A stretch of 64,000 nt of DNA from Aneurinibacillus danicus. Its GTDB lineage: Bacteria > Bacillota > Bacilli > Aneurinibacillales > Aneurinibacillaceae. Positions within the stretch are counted from its first letter, which is position 1. The number at the start of each line of letters is the position of its first letter. Under the pieces are notes generated by a model, which had not been told where the DNA came from, searched no databases, and saw only the letters and a list, made by a program, of their open reading frames with translations. The position numbers and the translations under genes are program-made. Positions 1 through 8,900 of this stretch are shown here, piece by piece. The stretch lies in NCBI RefSeq assembly GCF_007991215.1, contig NZ_BJXX01000056.1, forward strand, positions 1-64,000, given 5' to 3'.

Positions 1-11
1 GATTTTCACAG

Positions 12-52
12 AAAAAAATCAGCAAATGCTTCCTTTAAGAAACATCTGCTGA
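12..52 (-). terminator. Intrinsic terminator after eutH
   Basis: On the minus strand a 10-bp stem (TCAGCAGATG with CATTTGCTGA, one mismatch) is followed directly by a T run (positions 12-17 read in reverse). It lies just past the eutH stop and probably ends the long eut transcript. Confidence 0.75.
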
Positions 53-61
53 CCGCAAAAC

Positions 62-1363
62 TTACAAACCGCTTAATTTCGGATCGTACGGTTGTTCATT
101 TCCTTCAAGCGGCACATCCACTTTCTCATTCGGATCAAGGTATTCGTGCTCTCCGATCACCCCATTTGCCCGGTCTTGCTCTTCCAGCTCACGTGCTTTC
201 GGTACGGACAGCCAGTAGGCAAGCGCGATAGCAATCACACCGCCCCCGATTTTACCCAGCATAATCGGCAGGATCATGGTCGGCTGAAAGTTGGCGGTAA
301 AGGAAAGGTGATCGCCAAACAGGAACGCTGCACATACTGCAAAGGCAATATTGATAACTTTGTCCTTCGGCGGCATGGACTTTACCAAACGGAACATTGC
401 CAGAATGTTCGCGACCGTAGCCAGCAAACCGGCGCTGCCAACTGCGCTCAACCCAAGTTTGCTACCCACGGCTTCCAGCGGTTTGCCCAGGTATTTACGG
501 ATAAGGTATACGAGCGGAAACGCCCCGGCCAGCATAATGCCGATATAACCGGCCACTTCCAGACCGCGCACCTGGTTTTCTTTATCCGCGATAATCGGAT
601 CAAAGCCCCAGCTGCCAAACAATGCACTGAACGCTCCGGTAAAATACTCAACAATGGAAAATACAAGAACAAGCTTAATAAATGCATCCATGATTCGGCC
701 GAACCAGATAAAGCCCCGAATCATCATATCCGGCAGGAATCGCAAACCGACAGCAATTAAGACAACCAGAATCACAAGCGGTGTCAAATTCAGAAGAATA
801 CGCCCGAAACTAAAGGCAAGTGTGTACGTTGCCGCTCCATCCGTTGCAATCACTTCACGCACCTGCGTATTGGTGAGGAGAAGCAGTACGCTGGAAATGA
901 ACACGCCAATAGGTACGGTGAGAATACCGGACATGACGCCGAGCGCCATATATTTATGATCGCGCTTGTCAAGCATGGCCAGCCCCATTGGAATAGAAAA
1001 CACGATGGTCGCCCCGGCCATGTAGCCTGTCACCATCGCCATAATCCAGCTTTCCTTTGTTTCCGCCAGCTTCTCCGCCAACTGATAACCACCCATATCG
1101 ACTGCAATAATCGAGGTAGCAGCAATGGCCGGGTCCGCCCCCATCATATTGAACAAAGGTCCGAACACCGATTGAATCACCTGCGACAGATAGGGAATCG
1201 CCGCCATAATCCCGGCGGACGGAACGAAAATGTACCCGATGGAGTGTAAGCCTTCCATGAACTCGCGACCTAACCCTTTTTCACTGTCGCGAATCGCTGC
1301 AATAGCGCCGATCACCGCCGCCGCCATCAGGATGTAAATCACATATGTTCCGATTTGTGCCAC
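62..1363 (-). CDS. eutH: EutH, ethanolamine permease
   Basis: A 433-residue polytopic membrane protein with about ten hydrophobic segments and a short hydrophilic C-terminal tail. Length and sequence fit the EutH family, which imports ethanolamine when the external supply is low or acidic. The N-terminal stretch GTYVIYILMAAAVIGAIAAI is the first membrane segment and GFIWFGRIMDAFIKLVLVFS a later one. It is the last gene of the eut transcript, 80 bp after eutC1, and is followed by a terminator. Family assignment is from recognition of the sequence and from context; transport is inferred from the family. Confidence 0.93.
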   Translation of the reverse strand: MAQIGTYVIYILMAAAVIGAIAAIRDSEKGLGREFMEGLHSIGYIFVPSAGIMAAIPYLSQVIQSVFGPLFNMMGADPAIAATSIIAVDMGGYQLAEKLAETKESWIMAMVTGYMAGATIVFSIPMGLAMLDKRDHKYMALGVMSGILTVPIGVFISSVLLLLTNTQVREVIATDGAATYTLAFSFGRILLNLTPLVILVVLIAVGLRFLPDMMIRGFIWFGRIMDAFIKLVLVFSIVEYFTGAFSALFGSWGFDPIIADKENQVRGLEVAGYIGIMLAGAFPLVYLIRKYLGKPLEAVGSKLGLSAVGSAGLLATVANILAMFRLVKSMPPKDKVINIAFAVCAAFLFGDHLSFTANFQPTMILPIMLGKIGGGVIAIALAYWLSVPKARELEEQDRANGVIGEHEYLDPNEKVDVPLEGNEQPYDPKLSGL

Positions 1364-1390
1364 ACACAGCCCTCCTTATTTTAGATAACG

Positions 1391-1421
1391 GGATGTAAGA
1401 GATTGGAGACTCTATACATCC
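1391..1421 (-). other. Intercistronic stem-loop between eutC1 and eutH
   Basis: GGATGTA plus AGAG pairs with CTCT plus TACATCC across an 8-nt loop, with one bulged base. There is no T run, so it is not an obvious terminator. It could stabilise or process the mRNA between eutC1 and eutH; that role is a guess. Confidence 0.4.
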
Positions 1422-1443
1422 AACCTCTTGCGCCCAATAATGA

Positions 1444-2334
1444 CTAATTATTTCGACTATTCTTCTTTCTCATATAACCTACACCGCTGGATTTATACTG
1501 AATGATGTCCTGAATCAAGTCTGCTAGATACGCACCTGCTTCCACCGGCGGAAATCCGCCTTTGTGAATGTTCGAAATGACTGTCCGGTCGGCCTCTACG
1601 GTATGTTTGCCCGGCCGGTACACCATATAAGCACTTAAGCTTTCCGATGTGGCAAGACCGGGACGTTCACCGATTAAAGAGATAACGACATCGCAGTCCA
1701 CAATAGCCGCTACCTCATCCTGCACCCACACGCGGGCACGCTTCACGAACAGCGGACGGCCAACGCTAAGATTTTTTAGTTTCAACCCCTGCATGAGCGA
1801 AGGCAGCAAATCGCGGACATTCGCCTCCACGGCAGAAGAGCTGAGCCCGTCGCAGACAAGAATCTGCACGTTCTTCTTTTTGTCTCCGTGTTCCTTAAGC
1901 CAGCGGACCGATTCTTCAGAAAGTGTACGGCCTTTGTCCAAATTCATCAAATATGTTTCCATATCTTCCGCCTGGGTCGTTAGTATGGGCAGGTTGAGTG
2001 ATTCGAGGAAGGAGTTGGAGACATCTTTCATTACCGCATCCTGCGCCGCTGCATGATCAATGCGGAACTGCAGGTAGCTGCGCGTCCGCATACGTGTACC
2101 CGCACGTCCGATGCCGATACGTGCCGGTGTAACCTGCTGCGCCCGCTCAATTACCTGCCGGTTATGCGGATGAACGACTCCGATCTCTTTTTCTTCTGAA
2201 AAGCGAATGGTCTCACCCGCTTCAGGTATGCTCGCCTTCTCCGTCTGGGACGCTTCAGAACGCGATGCTTCCAGTTTCCGGGTTATCTCGCGCAGCACCT
2301 GTTCCACTACTCGCTCGATTTTCTCCTGGTTCAC
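1444..2334 (-). CDS. eutC: EutC, ethanolamine ammonia-lyase small subunit (copy 1)
   Basis: The small subunit of the adenosylcobalamin-dependent lyase that converts ethanolamine to acetaldehyde and ammonia. I use the GTG at 2334 (residues VNQEKIERVVEQVLREITRK): it has an AGGTGA ribosome site and lies just after the eutB1 stop, whereas the longer frame begins inside eutB1. The core carries TPARIGIGRAG, VSNSFLESLNL, LVCDGLSSSAVEANVRDLLP and ISLIGERPGLATSESLSAYM, all typical of EutC. The first 18 or so residues form an amphipathic helix like known microcompartment-targeting peptides. A second, divergent eutC lies at 7891-8895. Confidence 0.93.
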   Translation of the reverse strand: MNQEKIERVVEQVLREITRKLEASRSEASQTEKASIPEAGETIRFSEEKEIGVVHPHNRQVIERAQQVTPARIGIGRAGTRMRTRSYLQFRIDHAAAQDAVMKDVSNSFLESLNLPILTTQAEDMETYLMNLDKGRTLSEESVRWLKEHGDKKKNVQILVCDGLSSSAVEANVRDLLPSLMQGLKLKNLSVGRPLFVKRARVWVQDEVAAIVDCDVVISLIGERPGLATSESLSAYMVYRPGKHTVEADRTVISNIHKGGFPPVEAGAYLADLIQDIIQYKSSGVGYMRKKNSRNN

Positions 2335-2347
2335 ATTATCACCTCGC

Positions 2348-3709
2348 CTAATCAAAGATTGACAGGTCGCCCGCACGTTCGGTCAGCCGCCCGTTTTCCA
2401 TAATGCCCATCTTCTCCAGCCACTTCTCAAACTCCCGCAGCGGACGCAGACCAAGCATTTCACGCAAACTGGCATCGTCATGATAGCTCGTATCCTGGTA
2501 ATTAAGCATCACATCATCGCCGGCCGGTACGCCCATATAGAAATTCGCGCCCGCCAGTGCGGTCAGCATACCGGCGATTTCCTGATCATTCTGGTCAGCA
2601 TGCATGTGATTCGTATACGTCGGCGCGATGCCCATCGGCAAACCGTGGAGCTTGCCCATAAATAAGTCTTCCAGATCGGCACGAATCATCTGACGTCCGT
2701 CATAGAGCGTCTCAGGTCCAATAAAACCGGAGACATTATTGACCATGAACGGCTGCCAGTGACGCGCAAAACCGTACGTACGCGCCTCGAGTGTCTGCAT
2801 ATCCACACCGTGCGCTGCATCAAGCGACACTTCCGATCCCTGCCCGGTCTCGAAATACATCACATTGGGCCCTGCCGACGTTCCCTGGCGCCGCATCATA
2901 GCCAACGCCTCATCTAGCATTTCACGATTGACTCCGAAGGCGTCATTCGCCTTCTGCGTTCCCGCCAGACTCTGGAACATCAATGCGATCGGCGCTCCCC
3001 CCTCCAGCGCTTTCATTTGGGTTGTAATGTGCGCAAGCACACAGTTCTGCGTCGGAATCTTCCATTTCGTTATAAATTCATGCGACATGTGCAGAAGACG
3101 CGAGACCGACTCAACGGTGTCTACGTTCGGATTGATCCCGATGACCGCGTCTCCTGATCCGTACGACAGTCCTTCTTTAATCGAATATAAAATACCTTCC
3201 GGATCATCCGTCGGGTGGTTGGGCTGGCAGCGGAACGCAAGCCGGCCTGCTTCGCCGATCAGCGTGTTGCAGTGCGCGGTCGGACGAATCTTCTGCGAGG
3301 CCATGACCAAGTCAATGCTCGACATCAGTTTGGCCACCGCGGCAATCATTTCGCTGGTTAGTCCGCGGCTTATCCGGATGAGTTCATGTGTACCAGTTCC
3401 ATGAGACAAAATATACTCCCGCAGCTCTCCGACACATAAGCTTTTTATCTCATTATAAATAGAAAGATTAAGTCCGTCATAGATAACCCGGGTCACTTCG
3501 TCCTCTTCATACGGAATGACCGGGTTCTCATATAAATCTTGTAGCGTTAGTTCGCTCAGCACCACTTTCGCCGCCATGCGCTCAAGCGAAGATTCAGCCG
3601 CGACGTGTGCCATCCGGTCGCCCGACTTTTCTTCACTCGCTTTTGCCAGCACGTCTTTCACTGACGTAAACGAATAGGTGCTGCCTTTCAGCACGCATGA
3701 AAGTTTCAT
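2348..3709 (-). CDS. eutB: EutB, ethanolamine ammonia-lyase large subunit (copy 1)
   Basis: A 453-residue TIM-barrel subunit that binds ethanolamine and the cobalamin cofactor. Diagnostic stretches include ISRGLTSEMIAAVAKLMSS, GEAGRLAFRCQPNHPTDDPE, VIGINPNVDTVESVSRLLH, MYFETGQGSEVSLDAAHG and YTNHMHADQNDQEIAGMLT. Its stop lies 13 bp before the eutC1 start, so the two subunits are translated together. It is clearly similar to eutB2 (8901-10265) but not identical: for example CNTLIGEAGRLAFR here against CNIAIGQKGTLASR there. The pair is therefore an old duplication or was acquired separately. The divergent copy might have a different substrate preference; the sequence cannot show this. Confidence 0.95.
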   Translation of the reverse strand: MKLSCVLKGSTYSFTSVKDVLAKASEEKSGDRMAHVAAESSLERMAAKVVLSELTLQDLYENPVIPYEEDEVTRVIYDGLNLSIYNEIKSLCVGELREYILSHGTGTHELIRISRGLTSEMIAAVAKLMSSIDLVMASQKIRPTAHCNTLIGEAGRLAFRCQPNHPTDDPEGILYSIKEGLSYGSGDAVIGINPNVDTVESVSRLLHMSHEFITKWKIPTQNCVLAHITTQMKALEGGAPIALMFQSLAGTQKANDAFGVNREMLDEALAMMRRQGTSAGPNVMYFETGQGSEVSLDAAHGVDMQTLEARTYGFARHWQPFMVNNVSGFIGPETLYDGRQMIRADLEDLFMGKLHGLPMGIAPTYTNHMHADQNDQEIAGMLTALAGANFYMGVPAGDDVMLNYQDTSYHDDASLREMLGLRPLREFEKWLEKMGIMENGRLTERAGDLSIFD

Positions 3710-3739
3710 CGTTTATCCCCCTTGGTTCACGGTGCCGGT

Positions 3740-4225
3740 TTACCGTTTGCGGCGTTTGTCCGTGCTCTGGTCTCCGTCCGACTCGCTATCGCCCTTATTT
3801 CCGCTCTCCGCTTCATCCGTGTCGATCTGCGGTGTGTCGTATGCCTGCTCCGCCAGCGGAACCTGCGTTTCCTTTGCTTCTTTCCGACGTTTGGTCTGGG
3901 TACCGGTACCTGCCTTCGCCTCGCCTGCGACAGGAGAAGACGAGACAGCCGGATCAGGCTTTTTTAATACGTTACGCACCTCGTCGTCCGGACGGGGAAT
4001 AAAATGCCAGGAGACAAGCTCTCCGACGCGCTCGGCGGCTGCCCTTCCTGCCTCCAGCGCCGCCTGTACCGCACCTACATCCCCCTCAATAAAAACACTT
4101 ACGAGTGCAGCGTCTACCTTTTCCTGTGAGAGCAGCCGGACATCGGCCGCTTTGACCATCGCGTCGGCCGCTTCGATAGAACCGATTAACCCTCTCGTTT
4201 CGATCATGCCAAGTGCTTGTGCCAT
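3740..4225 (-). CDS. EutM-like BMC-domain shell protein with a long charged tail
   Basis: The start at 4225 (MAQALGMIETRGLIGS) has an AGGTGA site and avoids overlap with eutN. Residues 1-88 are a single BMC domain ([49 protein letters not shown]), which forms hexameric shell tiles. Roughly 70 further residues are low-complexity: a Lys/Arg cluster (TKRRKEAK), an acidic stretch (IDTDEAESGNKGDSESDGD) and a basic end (DKRRKR). In enteric EutK a C-terminal domain after the BMC fold is thought to bind nucleic acid; the tail here could play a similar or a cargo-binding role, but it has no recognisable fold. Confidence 0.88.
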   Translation of the reverse strand: MAQALGMIETRGLIGSIEAADAMVKAADVRLLSQEKVDAALVSVFIEGDVGAVQAALEAGRAAAERVGELVSWHFIPRPDDEVRNVLKKPDPAVSSSPVAGEAKAGTGTQTKRRKEAKETQVPLAEQAYDTPQIDTDEAESGNKGDSESDGDQSTDKRRKR

Positions 4226-4232
4226 GGTTGGT

Positions 4233-4505
4233 TCACCTGCTTTCCACATCGATTGAGTCTACTATGCCAATCACGATTGCATCTACCGGTACATCCCGCT
4301 CCGGGATGGCGAACCGGGCCGCGCTGCCCAGCGTCACCATTACGGTATCGCCTATGCCTGCGCCAATGCGATCGGCAGCAATCAGCGGTGCGCCGATCGG
4401 CGCACCGCTTGTATCTTCCAATTGCACAAAGAGAAATTTAAGGCCCGTAAGCCCGTCTTCTTTGCGTGTTGCCCATACGTTTCCGACTACCGTTCCGATG
4501 CGCAT
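4233..4505 (-). CDS. eutN: EutN/CcmL-type microcompartment vertex protein
   Basis: A 90-residue pentamer-forming protein that caps the corners of the polyhedral shell. MRIGTVVGNVWATRKEDGL, the central GAPLIAADRIGAGIGDTVMV and the ending AIVIGIVDSID are the family signatures. It lies 7 bp after the 242-residue eut protein and 8 bp before the charged-tail BMC gene. Confidence 0.93.
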   Translation of the reverse strand: MRIGTVVGNVWATRKEDGLTGLKFLFVQLEDTSGAPIGAPLIAADRIGAGIGDTVMVTLGSAARFAIPERDVPVDAIVIGIVDSIDVESR

Positions 4506-4512
4506 AGCGCGC

Positions 4513-5241
4513 TCACCTCTCGTCTATCAGAATGGTTACGCCGTTCGTGCGCGCCGCATCCCGTGCCAGCGGGGTAATGACGGTTGACGGAGAAACATAG
4601 AGCGTACACCCCCTCGCCTGCTGTACGTCGCTTTGCGTCAGCACCTTGCCCTCAAATACAGTGCTGCGTTCCCGGCGTACGACCGTTCCGTCTGCCGCCG
4701 TCTCTTCAGGCGAGCTTTCCGCTTCCCCATCAGCCAATGCCAGCACATCAGCCATGGACCCAAGAGAAGCGCCGAAGCTGGCCAGTTCCACCGCATGTGT
4801 GCGGATATGCTGCCGATAGCGCCTGGCCGCCGGAGGCAGCACCGCTTCTCCTGTTTTTGCATCCAGCAGCCACTTCAACTGCGGACACGGGACAAGCAGA
4901 GCCGGAATTCCTTTCATAAGTCCTTCTGCCAGCAGCTGACTCGCGACCGTGCCGGTCAAACCGAGCGCGCCGCGCATCAGCAAATCCTGATCCGCCTGTA
5001 GAAACACAAGCCGCTTTACATCGCCGCTAAGCGACACACTGTCCATCTCGTCCACCCGCGCATGGTACACCTTCCATCCTGCCTGCAATTCTTTTTCGAC
5101 GACGGCTACCGCCTGCGCCTCAAATTCGCCGGGATAGACGAGCAAAAGACCGGGCCGGGCCGGGCTTCGCTCTGCCTGAGGCGTAAGCCGGCCAAGCACT
5201 TCCGCTACGATGCGCTCAATGAAGGCTGTATCGTACGACAT
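4513..5241 (-). CDS. Gram-positive eut-locus protein of unknown function (TIGR02536-like)
   Basis: A 242-residue protein of the type found in Firmicutes eut clusters beside eutM and eutN. The N-terminus FIERIVAEVLGRLTPQA resembles a microcompartment-targeting helix. The middle (VKRLVFLQADQDLLMRGALG, GIPALLVPCPQLKWLLDA) looks like a small Rossmann-like fold with a flavoprotein-like feel. The C-terminus (VLTQSDVQQARGCTLYVSPS, VITPLARDAARTNGVTILID) resembles the end of ethanolamine/propanediol accessory proteins. Its start overlaps the eutM stop. No catalytic residues can be named. The family name is from memory and should be checked against a profile. Confidence 0.75.
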   Translation of the reverse strand: MSYDTAFIERIVAEVLGRLTPQAERSPARPGLLLVYPGEFEAQAVAVVEKELQAGWKVYHARVDEMDSVSLSGDVKRLVFLQADQDLLMRGALGLTGTVASQLLAEGLMKGIPALLVPCPQLKWLLDAKTGEAVLPPAARRYRQHIRTHAVELASFGASLGSMADVLALADGEAESSPEETAADGTVVRRERSTVFEGKVLTQSDVQQARGCTLYVSPSTVITPLARDAARTNGVTILIDER

Positions 5242-5534
5242 TATTGCTGCGGTTCAAGCTTCGGCAGGATGCTCTCAAGCTCATTGTGTGGACGCGGGAT
5301 GACATGCACGGAGAGAAGCTCTCCTACCCGCTGCGCCGCAGCTGCACCGGCATCGGTTGCCGCTTTTACCGCACCAACATCCCCGCGCACAAGCACGGTC
5401 ACCAGTCCGCCACCGACATGCACTTTGCCCACGAGATGCACGTTCGCCGCCTTTACCATCGCATCGGCCGCCTCAACGGAAGCGACCAATCCTTTTGTTT
5501 CAATCATACCTAATGCCGTTAATTCTCTTGCCAT
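5241..5534 (-). CDS. eutM: EutM, major BMC shell hexamer
   Basis: A 97-residue single-BMC-domain protein of the usual EutM/PduA length. [40 protein letters not shown] and [16 protein letters not shown] are textbook BMC blocks. It has an AAGGAGG-type site upstream. It follows a 127-bp spacer after eutE that contains two similar CTTA(C/T)ATCCAA stretches of unknown purpose. Confidence 0.95.
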   Translation of the reverse strand: MARELTALGMIETKGLVASVEAADAMVKAANVHLVGKVHVGGGLVTVLVRGDVGAVKAATDAGAAAAQRVGELLSVHVIPRPHNELESILPKLEPQQ

Positions 5535-5661
5535 TTTTTATTCCTCCTTAAAGTATTTGGATATAAGAGTAAAGAGAAAGCGGTTGGATGTAAGATTTGA
5601 AGAAAAAGACAATCGTCCATCCGCATTGATTCTAAGCAAATCCGCTGCGAAGAGCCTGCAT

Positions 5662-7200
5662 TTAGATCTGTGCCAGCACTTCATCAACCAGCGCCGCAAC
5701 CGTTTGTTTGTCCAGCCGTCCCACCGCACCGGCCCTGGCCAATACCTGGGCGACGACCTCTTGAATCTGTTCCTCTTCGGATTTCACCTGTGGTTTCGAA
5801 TAGGATGGGTTCGGCGTTCCGCTGCCCGGTTTCGGTACAGTGACTTCCTTTGTTCCATAAGCAAGGCGTTTCATATTCATCAGGTGATGCGCAGTCAGAT
5901 TGTCCGATGTGATATTGCCGCCGAACGTGCCGCAACCAAGCGTCATCGATGCGGCAAGACCTGTAGTTGCCCCGACCGCACCAAGCGAAGACGGCGTATT
6001 GACAAGGATGCGCGATACCGGGAGGCGAAGCGCCATCGTGCGGGCCACTTCTTCATCCTCCGTATGCAGCGACAGCGTATGGCCGCGTCCGCCAAGCGCC
6101 AGCAGACGTTCACACAGATCGCTTGCTTCCCGCCAGCCATTCACCGTATAGAAAGCGAGAATCGGCGACAGCTTCTCAATCGAGAACGGCGTCTCTTTGC
6201 TGACCTCCGTCTCTTCCGCCATCAAAAGCCTTGTTTCTTTCGGCACACGAATGCCGGCCATTTCGGCGATAACGGTCGCTTTCTTGCCGACAATCGCGGA
6301 GTTAAGCTTGCCGCGAACCGGTGAGATGACGTCCTCAACTTTCTTCTTCTCTTCCGCATTTAATAGATAAGTCCCACCCAGGCGGAATGCGCGCAGCACC
6401 TGCTCCCGCACGTTTCGGTCGACAATGACCGCCTGCTCGGATGCGCATATCGTGCCATTGTCAAACGTTTTGCTATCAATAATACGTTGTACGGCCTGTG
6501 CGACGGAAGCTGTTTTCTCGATATAGACGGGTACGTTGCCGGGACCAACCCCATAGGCCGGTTTGCCTGAACTGTACGCGGCACGTACAAGTCCGCTGCC
6601 GCCCGTCGATAGAATCAGGTTCACATCCTCGTGCTTCATCAACCCTTCAGTCGCTTCCATTGTCGGCTCTTCGATCCAGCCGATGATGCCCGTCGGCGCC
6701 CCGGCTTTTACCGCGGCATCATGACAGATGCGGGCTGCTTCCACCGTGCAGCGCGCCGCGGACGGATGCGGGCTGAATACGATGGCATTGCGTGCTTTCA
6801 AAGCGATCAAACTTTTGAAAATGGCAGTGGACGTCGGATTGGTTACCGGTACAATCCCGGCAATCACGCCGAACGGCGAGGCGATTTCCACCACTTTTTC
6901 TTCTGGAATCTCTCTTACGATTCCTACCGTCTTTACATCAGCGATTGATTGATAGACATCTCTTGAACCAACTTGATTTTTGATCGTTTTATGTTCCACG
7001 ACGCCGAGCCCGGTTTCTTCGACCGCAAGCACGGCTAATTCGTGTGCTTTTTCATACGCTGCGTCGGCCATGGCCCTGACGATGCGATCCACCTGCTCCT
7101 GGGAATAACCCTTGAACTCTTGCTGGGCTTCTTTAGCGCGGCGTACCGCATGCCGCATCGCCTGCAGCGATTGCAAATCCCGATCCAGTTGCATCATCAT
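5662..7200 (-). CDS. eutE: Acetaldehyde dehydrogenase (CoA-acylating), EutE-like with C-terminal targeting helix
   Basis: A 512-residue aldehyde dehydrogenase that turns acetaldehyde plus CoA and NAD into acetyl-CoA. The catalytic Cys lies in DNGTICASEQAVIV; GVIAGIVPVTNPTS and NLILSTGGSGLVRAAYSSG are cofactor-fold blocks. After the catalytic domain comes a Pro/Ser linker (PKPGSGTPNPSYSKPQ) and a terminal helix (EEQIQEVVAQVLARAG) that resembles an encapsulation peptide placed at the C-terminus rather than the N-terminus. Three consecutive Met codons (7200, 7197, 7194) follow GGAGAGGAGTGA, so the exact start is uncertain by two residues. No alcohol dehydrogenase or phosphotransacylase gene lies in the window. 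Confidence 0.92.
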   Translation of the reverse strand: MMMQLDRDLQSLQAMRHAVRRAKEAQQEFKGYSQEQVDRIVRAMADAAYEKAHELAVLAVEETGLGVVEHKTIKNQVGSRDVYQSIADVKTVGIVREIPEEKVVEIASPFGVIAGIVPVTNPTSTAIFKSLIALKARNAIVFSPHPSAARCTVEAARICHDAAVKAGAPTGIIGWIEEPTMEATEGLMKHEDVNLILSTGGSGLVRAAYSSGKPAYGVGPGNVPVYIEKTASVAQAVQRIIDSKTFDNGTICASEQAVIVDRNVREQVLRAFRLGGTYLLNAEEKKKVEDVISPVRGKLNSAIVGKKATVIAEMAGIRVPKETRLLMAEETEVSKETPFSIEKLSPILAFYTVNGWREASDLCERLLALGGRGHTLSLHTEDEEVARTMALRLPVSRILVNTPSSLGAVGATTGLAASMTLGCGTFGGNITSDNLTAHHLMNMKRLAYGTKEVTVPKPGSGTPNPSYSKPQVKSEEEQIQEVVAQVLARAGAVGRLDKQTVAALVDEVLAQI

Positions 7201-7219
7201 TCACTCCTCTCCGCTTCGC

Positions 7220-7873
7220 CTACCAGGTGAGGGGCTGGCGGGCCACTCGGATAATACTATCGCGAAACGCGGCTGCCGCTGCCTGACAGGCGGATTGCGA
7301 ACCTGTTAAAAGTCCGCCGCCGAAATTCGTCTCCGAAGGCGGCCCGTAAAATGCGGCCAGCCTTACATCCGCGGCTTTCAATGCCGCATCAAGCCCGTAC
7401 ATCGCTTCCAGCGGCGGGGCAATCAGATAAGCAAGCGGCTCCCCTTCGCCGATACCCGCAACCTTGGACAGATAACTGCCTGTTCGCGCAACGACGTGCG
7501 CATACAGGGCATGTGTTCCTTCCTCGTTCAATGCTTCAAAATAGGCATCATGCTCAATCGTATTCTGTGCGGCTTCAATTCCGCTCTCCACTTCATCCGG
7601 ATTGGGTCCTGCGATAATGCCAATAAATTCTCCGGATAGCGGGCCGGATGCGTGTGCGGCTCCCGCGTAAAACGAACGTGCGTAGACAACGTCCACCTCC
7701 GCCCGTTTCGTCGCCTCATCCAGCGCCGTATAGCCGACATCGTCGATGGTTGTTGTAATCAGGCCGAGACTCCTATGTCCGGGTTTAAGCTGAAACTGCT
7801 CCGCCAGCGCCGCGTCCACATTGGGAATCATCCGCACCGCCAGCACTTTCGCTTTGATTGGATGAAGTTCCAC
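7220..7873 (-). CDS. eutL: EutL, trimeric double-BMC shell protein
   Basis: A 217-residue protein with two BMC folds, the usual EutL length. HRSLGLITTTIDDVGYTALD, VVYARSFYAGAAHASGPLSG and GIIAGPNPDEVESGI mark the first half; AYLIAPPLEAMYGLDAALKA and LAAFYGPPSETNFGGGLLTG mark the second. EutL trimers form gated central pores in the shell. It lies 17 bp after eutC2 and 19 bp before the dehydrogenase. Confidence 0.95.
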   Translation of the reverse strand: MELHPIKAKVLAVRMIPNVDAALAEQFQLKPGHRSLGLITTTIDDVGYTALDEATKRAEVDVVYARSFYAGAAHASGPLSGEFIGIIAGPNPDEVESGIEAAQNTIEHDAYFEALNEEGTHALYAHVVARTGSYLSKVAGIGEGEPLAYLIAPPLEAMYGLDAALKAADVRLAAFYGPPSETNFGGGLLTGSQSACQAAAAAFRDSIIRVARQPLTW

Positions 7874-7890
7874 CCCTCATCCCTCCTTCG

Positions 7891-8895
7891 CTATTGTTCT
7901 TTTTGGACAAGCGAGACTCCACTCGCCTCATATTTCAGAATTTTTTGAATTACGCTGCCCAAATACGCACCGGCTTCCACCGGGGGAATGCCGCCCGCAT
8001 GAATGTTGGAGATGACCATCCGGTCGGCCTCCACCGTTCCCCGGCGCGGTTTGTAGCACAGGTATGCGCTGAGCGATTCGGCACTGACCAGTCCGGGGCG
8101 CTCACCGATGAGCAGAACGACGACATCGGGTTCCAGCACTTCTCCGATATCATCCATCACGGCGACACGTCCCCGCTCCACAAAGAACGGTGTGCCTGTC
8201 TCAATGCCAAGCGTTTTTAGCGATTGCACAAGTGCCAGATACGTATCTTCCGCATTTGCCTCTACCGCCTGTGAACTCAAGCCGTCGGATACGACAATCT
8301 GGACCTTCGGCTTACTTTTGCACCGCTCACGCAGTATTTGTTTGGATTTCTCGCTCAGGCGCCGCCCCAAATCCGGCCTGAGAATGTATTCTTCTTTGTT
8401 GTCCACCTGCGTGGTCACGCTGAACAAATTCATCCTTTTCAACACTTCTTCGTCCACCGTGCCATACACGGCATCCACCGCAGCCGCATGGTCAAAACGG
8501 AAAGTAAGCCATGCATCCGTCTTCGGACGAAGTCCGGCGCGGCCGGTTCCGATGCGGGCAGGCGTCTGCTTCATCAGGGTCGCCAATTGTTCCTTGTTTT
8601 TCGGCTTGGCGATGCCGGACTTTTTGCCCTCTGTCTCTCCTTTTACCGGTTGTGCGGCTGGTTTCGACACCGGCGCCGCCTGGGCACCTGCTGCTTCCCG
8701 CGGTGCAGTCGTCCGCTCCGCTGTCGGCTTCTGTTCTTCCACGACATGATTCCATACTTTCACGGAGCCATATTTTCTTGTCTCCTGTTTTGGCTTGGAC
8801 CCGGCGGCAGGGGGCGTCTGTCCGTCTTCCGCGGCTTTCAGCTTCTCGATGACAAGCCGGGTCACGGTTTCAATTAACTGCTGATCCACGTGCAC
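7891..8895 (-). CDS. eutC: EutC, ethanolamine ammonia-lyase small subunit (copy 2, extended N-terminus)
   Basis: A 334-residue paralogue of eutC1. The catalytic-subunit core starts near residue 108 (QTPARIGTGRAGLRPKTDAW) and contains IVVSDGLSSQAVEANAEDT and VLLIGERPGLVSAESLSAYL. The long N-terminal extension has an amphipathic helix (LIETVTRLVIEKLKAAE), then an Ala/Pro/Lys-rich linker of about 80 residues. That layout fits a tethered microcompartment-targeting peptide and is much longer than in copy 1. It follows eutB2 by 5 bp. Confidence 0.93.
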   Translation of the reverse strand: MHVDQQLIETVTRLVIEKLKAAEDGQTPPAAGSKPKQETRKYGSVKVWNHVVEEQKPTAERTTAPREAAGAQAAPVSKPAAQPVKGETEGKKSGIAKPKNKEQLATLMKQTPARIGTGRAGLRPKTDAWLTFRFDHAAAVDAVYGTVDEEVLKRMNLFSVTTQVDNKEEYILRPDLGRRLSEKSKQILRERCKSKPKVQIVVSDGLSSQAVEANAEDTYLALVQSLKTLGIETGTPFFVERGRVAVMDDIGEVLEPDVVVLLIGERPGLVSAESLSAYLCYKPRRGTVEADRMVISNIHAGGIPPVEAGAYLGSVIQKILKYEASGVSLVQKEQ

Positions 8896-8900
8896 TCCTC

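Noticed and set aside
5062-6324. A 420-codon plus-strand frame in the eut region
   Set aside because: It lies across eutM and the dehydrogenase on the other strand and has no recognisable content.
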